From assembly GCA_030837265.1 (NCBI GenBank), contig JAUPKV010000280.1, positions 1 to 10,175 of the forward strand: a stretch of DNA of 10,175 nt, written 5' to 3'. The translations under genes and the position numbers were made by a program. Positions 5,779 to 10,175 of this stretch are shown one piece after another (positions within the stretch are counted from its first letter, which is position 1; the number at the start of each line of letters is the position of its first letter). The DNA comes from Methanobacteriota archaeon (GTDB taxonomy: Archaea > Halobacteriota > Methanosarcinia > Methanosarcinales > Methanosarcinaceae). The notes below the pieces were generated by a model. It saw only the letters and a list, made by a program, of their open reading frames with translations. It was not told where the DNA came from and made no database searches.

Positions 5779-6750
5779 ATGAAGGCATTCAATAAGATAA
5801 TATTTCTTGGAGTGGCGCTGTTTATTCTAAGTTCAATATTTAGTACTCTTACCTGCTTGACAGATACATATGCATATTTTGATGATACAAAAAACGTTGA
5901 TGTCAATCTTACCGCAGCCATTCGGGATTCCGAAGGCACTCTGATTGGTCTATCTGATTACAAACTACCAGCAGACGACGAAAAGCTCAATGGGGCCACT
6001 TTCGTTACCAGGGAAAATCCGAAGGCATCTGAAACTGGTAATAAATCAGTAAACGAAAATTCTTCAAATCACAGAAGTTCAGTGAATTACTTAATGAGTG
6101 ATTTCTCCGTAGAAGGAAATAATACCACAAACTTAACCACAAACAATTCAACCTCAGCTGATGGAAACAGTAGAGATTCACTTGACTCATCAACAGTTCC
6201 GGAACAAACCTCATCCTCATCAGTACTTCCGGTTGCAAACTTCAGCAGCAATGTTACATCCGGCTATTCTCCATTTTTCGTGCAATTTATCGACCTATCA
6301 AAAAATACAACAAAATGGAACTGGGATTTCGGGGATGGAAATTATTCAACAGTGAAGAATCCAGCGCATACTTACTCTGCACCCGAAAGCTATATAGTAA
6401 CGCTTACAGCAAGCAACGAAAATGGTACAAACTCGACATTTTTCACAATAACTGTTCTGCAAACAGTCCTTCCGGTTGCAAACTTCAGCAGCAACATTAC
6501 CAATGGTTATGCTTCTCTTTCAGTGCAATTTACAGACCTATCTGAAAACGCAACTGTGTGGAACTGGGATTTCGGGGATGGAAATTATTCAACAGTGAAG
6601 AATCCAATGCATATCTACTCTGCAGCAGGAAATTACACAGTTAACCTGACTGCAACTAATGCAGCTTATCAAAGTACAAAAACATGTGAGATTTCTATAA
6701 ATCGAAAATTCTGTAACAAGCGAGATCTCAGCAAACAAAAAACTCTGTAA
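5779..6750 (+). CDS. Secreted PKD-repeat protein with SipW-like signal motif
   Basis: A 323-residue secreted or cell-surface protein. A hydrophobic signal segment (6-27) is followed by TYAYFDDTK (30-38), a variant of the SipW-type AYFSDT motif seen in the divergent TasA-like protein. A Ser/Asn/Thr-rich linker (about 85-150) has many Asn-X-Ser/Thr sites. Two PKD domains follow (about 151-228 and 232-307), each with the hallmark WNWDFGDGNYST (179-190 and 261-272). PKD domains are beta-sandwiches common in methanosarcinal surface-layer and adhesion proteins. The C-terminus is short and basic, with no membrane anchor or sorting motif, so attachment would be by other means or the protein is released. 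The signal peptidase gene follows 39 bp later. The frame could also start at GTG 5761, adding 6 residues. Adhesion or matrix function is inferred. Confidence 0.85.
   Translation: MKAFNKIIFLGVALFILSSIFSTLTCLTDTYAYFDDTKNVDVNLTAAIRDSEGTLIGLSDYKLPADDEKLNGATFVTRENPKASETGNKSVNENSSNHRSSVNYLMSDFSVEGNNTTNLTTNNSTSADGNSRDSLDSSTVPEQTSSSSVLPVANFSSNVTSGYSPFFVQFIDLSKNTTKWNWDFGDGNYSTVKNPAHTYSAPESYIVTLTASNENGTNSTFFTITVLQTVLPVANFSSNITNGYASLSVQFTDLSENATVWNWDFGDGNYSTVKNPMHIYSAAGNYTVNLTATNAAYQSTKTCEISINRKFCNKRDLSKQKTL
6316..6363 (+). repeat. 48-nt exact repeat, first copy (PKD core)
   Basis: This is identical to 6559-6606, offset by exactly 243 nt (81 codons). It encodes the tryptophan and FGDG core of the first PKD domain. 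The flanking bases of the two domains are clearly diverged. Confidence 0.9.
6559..6606 (+). repeat. 48-nt exact repeat, second copy (PKD core)
   Basis: Second copy of the 48-nt block in the PKD gene, encoding the same core in domain 2. Shorter near-identical blocks also start the two domains (near 6229 and 6472), in line with tandem domain duplication. Confidence 0.9.
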
Positions 6751-6789
6751 GTTATTTAGTGTAGAAAATTTCAGCGTGCAAGTGAAAAC

Positions 6790-7827
6790 ATGAAAGAAAC
6801 AGAAATTATCCATGTAGCAATCGTCCTGATTACTTCGGTGTTTCTGGTCAATACCTTGACCCCATTCATTGAAGGGTCAGAAAAGCCTCTAATTGTACTG
6901 AGCGGAAGCATGACACCTATTATGCTGCCTGGAGATATAATCGTCGTAAAATCAGTCGACCAGAATGAGCTGAAGGCAGGGGATATAGTTGCTTTCAAGC
7001 CTCCCAGAAGCGGACCTAATACCTTAGTAACGCACCGGGTTATTTCTGTAGAAGAAGGAAAAGAGCGTCTCTTCCAGACAAAAGGTGATGCAAACAATGA
7101 AAAAGATGCCTTTAAAGTCCCTGCATCAAAAGCAGTAGGAAAATTAGTATTCGTTATCCCATTTGTAGGATATCTCACAGGAATTTCAAAAAATAAAAAC
7201 CTTTTCCTCCTCACAATCATCCTGCCTGCATGTTTACTCGTCATCGGTGAAATAAGGAACCTGGTTAAATACAGCAATCCATCAATCGCTCGAAAAATAG
7301 ATATTGAACGGAAAAAATCGGAGAGAAGAATTTCTTACACGTTCAAATTAAAAAGATTAACAGTTCTAATTATTATTAGCGGACTTGTTTTTGCATGCAT
7401 CATCATGTATAACCTAGGGAGTAACGGACCTATAATTCTTGAGACGGAAAATACGGTAAAAAACTCTGGGTTTCTTCCTTTAGTCTATGTTTTCACACCT
7501 GAAGACATAAAGCAGAGATTTGTAATCGATTCTTGGTATGGGGTAGTTTCTCCGTCTAACGAGACCAAAGTTGTTGCACCGGAAATTATGCCTGCAAAGA
7601 TTAGTTCTGTACCTTATGTTCTACCTGTCTTCTGGATAATTGCACTTGCTGCAATAAATCCCTATATTCCAGCAACTGCCATAATCGTGGCTTATACCTC
7701 TGTCTTTACACTCCTTTTCTTTCCCCTTTGGTACAGGAAATCGGTAATTCGAAGGCGTAAAAAGAGGACTGGATTTCGCAGGTTGTTTGCACAATGGAAG
7801 AGAACTCTAATTACCCATAAATTATGA
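6790..7827 (+). CDS. SipW/Sec11-type signal peptidase I with C-terminal extension
   Basis: A 345-residue membrane protease that removes signal peptides on the outer face of the membrane. After an N-terminal membrane anchor (about 7-24) come the Ser nucleophile in VLSGSMTP (S40), PGDIIVV (47-53), the His general base in VTHRVISV (H82) and the conserved acidic box TKGDANNEKD (D100 or D106). Ser-His instead of Ser-Lys places it with the Sec11/SipW (ER-type) peptidases. Those are usually about 170-200 residues long. Here a basic loop is followed by extra helices (about 188-208 and 277-313) flanking an outside segment (209-275, with VKNSGFLPLVYVF), then an Arg/Lys-rich cytoplasmic tail. The gene lies between the PKD protein and DUF5305 genes, so its likely clients are the SipW-motif proteins nearby. 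No clear ribosome site precedes the ATG. Confidence 0.92.
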   Translation: MKETEIIHVAIVLITSVFLVNTLTPFIEGSEKPLIVLSGSMTPIMLPGDIIVVKSVDQNELKAGDIVAFKPPRSGPNTLVTHRVISVEEGKERLFQTKGDANNEKDAFKVPASKAVGKLVFVIPFVGYLTGISKNKNLFLLTIILPACLLVIGEIRNLVKYSNPSIARKIDIERKKSERRISYTFKLKRLTVLIIISGLVFACIIMYNLGSNGPIILETENTVKNSGFLPLVYVFTPEDIKQRFVIDSWYGVVSPSNETKVVAPEIMPAKISSVPYVLPVFWIIALAAINPYIPATAIIVAYTSVFTLLFFPLWYRKSVIRRRKKRTGFRRLFAQWKRTLITHKL

Positions 7828-7840
7828 GACATATTAAAAA

Positions 7841-9031
7841 ATGTTACGATATATAGAATATTTAAGTACTGAAAAATTTGTAACAAGGAAAAATGGGGGT
7901 GAAATCCTGAGGATTTCATTTCTTAAACTTAAAAATATCAAAATAAACAAACATAAAATAATCGTGATCATATTCGGAACGGCACTTATTCTTTCCGGAC
8001 TCTGGACTTATGAAGCTTCAAGGCCGGTGTATGAAGAAAAGGATGAAGTGATTCCATTATATACACAGCATGGCTCGTATACGTACAGCGTTCCTGTAAC
8101 TAAAGAAAATCCTCTCTATGAAATTAGTACGAGACTTGAAATGGGAAAGCCGGCATATTTTCTTGCTGCGTCTCCTACCACTGACATGTCATTCACGTAT
8201 CGCTTAGAACCTGCCGAATCTACTAACATCAGTGGGAAGCTAGAAACAATGATTGTTGCGACTGGTAAAGGGATGTCAGAAGGAGAAGAAAAGATATTCT
8301 GGCAAAAAGAGTTTCCTTTGAAATCGGAGGAGGGGGACGCCAATTGGAAGGGAGCATCTGTTACAAGAACTTTCTCCATTGACGTGCCCGAAATCCAGTC
8401 AATGGTCAAAAATGTGAAGGATCAGCTAAATTATTCACAGGATGCAAAGATAGAAATCATAAACCGTGTCAATTATCAGGGAAAAGTAAATGGGGAAAAT
8501 ATTTACGGTACAAAGGATTTTGCTATTCCGCTGGTAATAAGTTCTTCATACTATCAATTGCCTGAAAAACTTGATTTCAGTCAGGACACTAGCATAACCA
8601 GGAAGGTAAATTCCAGGAGTCACCCTCCGCTATCAACCATTTTGGTTCCCCTGAGCTTATCCCTGCTCAGCTCAATTCTTTTCGTGACAACCCTTATCTT
8701 CACCAGAATGAAGAAGGTTGAACCCGAAAATATCGAAAAACAGGAAAAGGAAAGAAGACGCTCACCTTTTAAGGAATTTGTCAGCAGAGGCAAACTTCCC
8801 AAAGACAGTAATTCCCTTATGAAGATCGAGATTTCTTCACTTCAGGAACTTGTAGATGCAGCTGTCGATATGAATTCAAGGGTAATCTATGATGCAGAAG
8901 CTGAGACATACTTCATTATTAAAAGTGGTGTTATGTATATTTTCTTTGACAAATTTGAGGAAGCAAATCAAAAAAGATCAAACCGTCTACTTGATACTAA
9001 TTACTGGAAAAAGGCATTTTCGGATTTGTAA
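7841..9031 (+). CDS. DUF5305-family membrane protein
   Basis: The frame gives up to 396 residues: a membrane helix (about 39-57), a large outside domain rich in beta strands (about 60-262), a second helix (about 264-287) and a cytoplasmic tail with a conserved-looking globular end (LQELVDAAVDMNSRVIYDAE, 334-353, then FIIKSGVMYIFFD). This layout and the position directly after a signal peptidase match the archaeal DUF5305 family, whose function is unknown. I infer help in secretion or assembly of the SipW-processed proteins. The start is uncertain. ATG 7841 lies 13 bp after the previous stop without a ribosome site, while GGGGGTGA (7895-7902) lies just before in-frame CTG 7907 and ATT 7913, right before the first helix. 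Confidence 0.8.
   Translation: MLRYIEYLSTEKFVTRKNGGEILRISFLKLKNIKINKHKIIVIIFGTALILSGLWTYEASRPVYEEKDEVIPLYTQHGSYTYSVPVTKENPLYEISTRLEMGKPAYFLAASPTTDMSFTYRLEPAESTNISGKLETMIVATGKGMSEGEEKIFWQKEFPLKSEEGDANWKGASVTRTFSIDVPEIQSMVKNVKDQLNYSQDAKIEIINRVNYQGKVNGENIYGTKDFAIPLVISSSYYQLPEKLDFSQDTSITRKVNSRSHPPLSTILVPLSLSLLSSILFVTTLIFTRMKKVEPENIEKQEKERRRSPFKEFVSRGKLPKDSNSLMKIEISSLQELVDAAVDMNSRVIYDAEAETYFIIKSGVMYIFFDKFEEANQKRSNRLLDTNYWKKAFSDL
7849..7902 (+). promoter_or_regulatory. TATA-like site and strong ribosome site inside the DUF5305 5' end
   Basis: TATA-like gatatatag (7849-7857) is followed by GGGGGTGA (7895-7902), close to the archaeal ribosome-site consensus. The only ATG and GTG codons just after it (7893, 7899) lead into a five-codon dead end. 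This hints at internal initiation at a non-ATG codon. Confidence 0.35.
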
Positions 9032-9111
9032 GTCCATGAAGTAGATAAAAAGGTTCCTGAAGTATTTGGAGGATATGTTATTCTTAGTAGTTGTAGTGAA
9101 ATAATATAAGT

Positions 9112-9129
9112 ATATTTATATATAAATAT
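9112..9129 (+). promoter_or_regulatory. TATA box within an 18-bp palindrome (transposase promoter)
   Basis: The perfect palindrome atatttatatataaatat contains the archaeal TATA consensus tttatata (9115-9122), centred about 26 bp before the transposase ATG at 9145. The gene has no ribosome site, so a leaderless transcript is likely. Confidence 0.6.
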
Positions 9130-9144
9130 TTGTATTAATATATT

Positions 9145-10175
9145 ATGCGTGAGGAAATCATTTCCAAAAAATATAACTTACTAAAACCTTTTCTTAATGA
9201 AAAAAGCAAACGTTTATTCGCAGCAGCAGAAGCAATTAGCCTTGGCAACATTTCCTTAGTTTCTCGTGCAATGGATATTTCTGAAGAAACTATTAAAAAA
9301 GGTTGTAATGAACTTGAAAGTGGCGAGTCTCTCTGATGATAAAATACGTGTTCCAGGAGGCGGTCGCAAAAAGGTTGTTGATAAGGATCCAACTGTGGTA
9401 TCTGATCTTGAAACACTTATTGAGCCGACAAGCCGTGGGGATCCTGAATACCTTTACGCTGAACCTCTATAAGTACTCGCAAGTTGGCTGAAGAACTAAT
9501 AAAAATGGGGCATAAAGTAAGTAATTCAAGAGTTGCGGATATGCTTCGTATGCTTGGTTACAGTTTGCAAGCGAATAAGAAAACTATAGAAGGAACTTCC
9601 CATCCTGATCAACAGTTCAACTATATAAATGAAATGTGTAAAGAGTTTCAAGATGAACAACCCGTGATTTCTGTTGATGCAAAAAAGAAAGAGTCTGTTG
9701 GGAATTTTAAAAACAATGGAAAGGAATTATGCCCAATAAAAGAACATAAACGTCAATGTATATGATTTTAAGGACAAAGAATTGGGCAAAGTAAATCCAT
9801 ATGGGGTCTACGACATTTTTAGAAATGAAGCATGGGTTAATGTCGGCATAGATCATGATACCGCTTCTTTTGCAGTTGAAAGTATACGAAGATGGTGGAT
9901 TATGATGGGATGTAAACTGTATCCAGAAGCAAAAAACTCATGATTACTGCAGACTGTGGGGGAAGTAATGGATACAGAGTACGATTATGGAAAGTGGAAT
10001 TACAAAAGTTAGCAGATGAGATAGGGTTAGAAATTTCGGTTTGCCACTTTCCCCCAGGTACAAGTAAATGGAATAGAATAGAGCACAGACTATTTTCCCA
10101 GATTACTATGAATTGGAGAGGAAAACCATTAACAAGCTACGAAGTTATTGTGAATCTGATTGCGGCAACAACTAC
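9145..10175 (+). pseudogene. Decayed ISAzo13-type transposase (runs past the window)
   Basis: Joined across frames, this reads as one DDE transposase that I recognise as ISAzo13-type. An N-terminal helix-turn-helix opens MREEIISKKYNLLKPF, followed by VPGGGRKKVVDKDP, KLAEELIKMGHKVSNSRVAD and YINEMCKEF. The catalytic Asp is in VISVDAKKKE (codon 9676), the second in ITADCGGSN (9952), and the Glu in KWNRIEHRLF (10081). The frame breaks near 9328-9337 (a TC repeat), 9448-9452, 9740-9750 and 9931-9938 (an A run). A TGA at 9460-9462 sits where Trp is expected by eye. The shifts alternate between frames 1 and 2 and can all be read as deletions of 2, 1, 2 and 1 nt, so the gene cannot make an active enzyme. 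The 3' end lies outside the window. Confidence 0.9.
9145..10175 (+). mobile_element. Remnant of an ISAzo13-like insertion sequence (left part)
   Basis: The broken transposase defines the element. Its left edge must lie between the DUF5305 stop (9031) and 9145, probably just upstream of the palindromic promoter, but I cannot see terminal inverted repeats because the right end is missing. The spacer 9032-9111 holds only a nine-codon frame (ATG 9075) of doubtful meaning. Confidence 0.8.

Noticed and set aside
6771..7277. 168-codon minus-strand frame opposite the signal peptidase
   Set aside because: It is the antisense of the catalytic region, whose Ser, His and Asp motifs make the plus-strand reading certain.
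8116..8409. 97-codon minus-strand frame opposite DUF5305
   Set aside because: Antisense shadow with no ribosome site and no recognisable domain.

Overview
The window looks like chromosomal DNA of a methanogenic archaeon, most likely a Methanosarcina or close relative. This rests on archaeal TATA boxes about 25 bp before transcription or start codons, GGAGG/GGTGA ribosome sites, AT-rich spacers, and a set of families I associate with methanosarcinal genomes: a SipW-type signal peptidase with a DUF5305 neighbour, a DUF7344 winged helix, PKD repeats and an ISAzo13-type transposase. The genus is inferred from recognition; no search was run.

Region 1 (1-883) holds small or broken genes. There is the tail of one gene (to 58), a 24-codon ORF with a good ribosome site (62-136), a 14-nt tandem triplicate (307-348), a 52-residue Cys-rich protein on the minus strand (368-526), and a branched inverted-repeat structure just downstream of the transporter gene (756-852).

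Region 2 (884-3217, minus) is a two-gene operon. A PadR-family repressor is followed, with a 20-nt overlap, by a 14-helix MFS drug exporter. Two tandem 15-bp dyads lie between the TATA box and the PadR start, as expected for an autoregulated efflux operon. The samples I counted were more GC-rich here than further right.

Region 3 (3218-9031) is the most interesting part. It contains a TasA/camelysin-like secreted protein with a SipW-type signal (minus). Divergent from it are a coiled-coil protein, a DUF7344 winged-helix membrane protein, a second SipW-motif protein with two PKD domains, a SipW/Sec11-type signal peptidase with an unusual C-terminal extension, and a DUF5305 membrane protein. I read this as one module. 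The dedicated peptidase would process the two secreted proteins, the membrane winged-helix protein may regulate expression, and DUF5305 may assist secretion or assembly. By analogy with TasA/SipW and archaeal TasA-like pili, the product could be an extracellular fibre or matrix. A 100-nt inverted-repeat structure with plus-strand G-U wobbles lies beside the TasA-like gene.

Region 4 (9032-10175) is the left part of a decayed ISAzo13-like insertion sequence. Its transposase is broken by four frameshifts and a nonsense codon, and it continues past the window.
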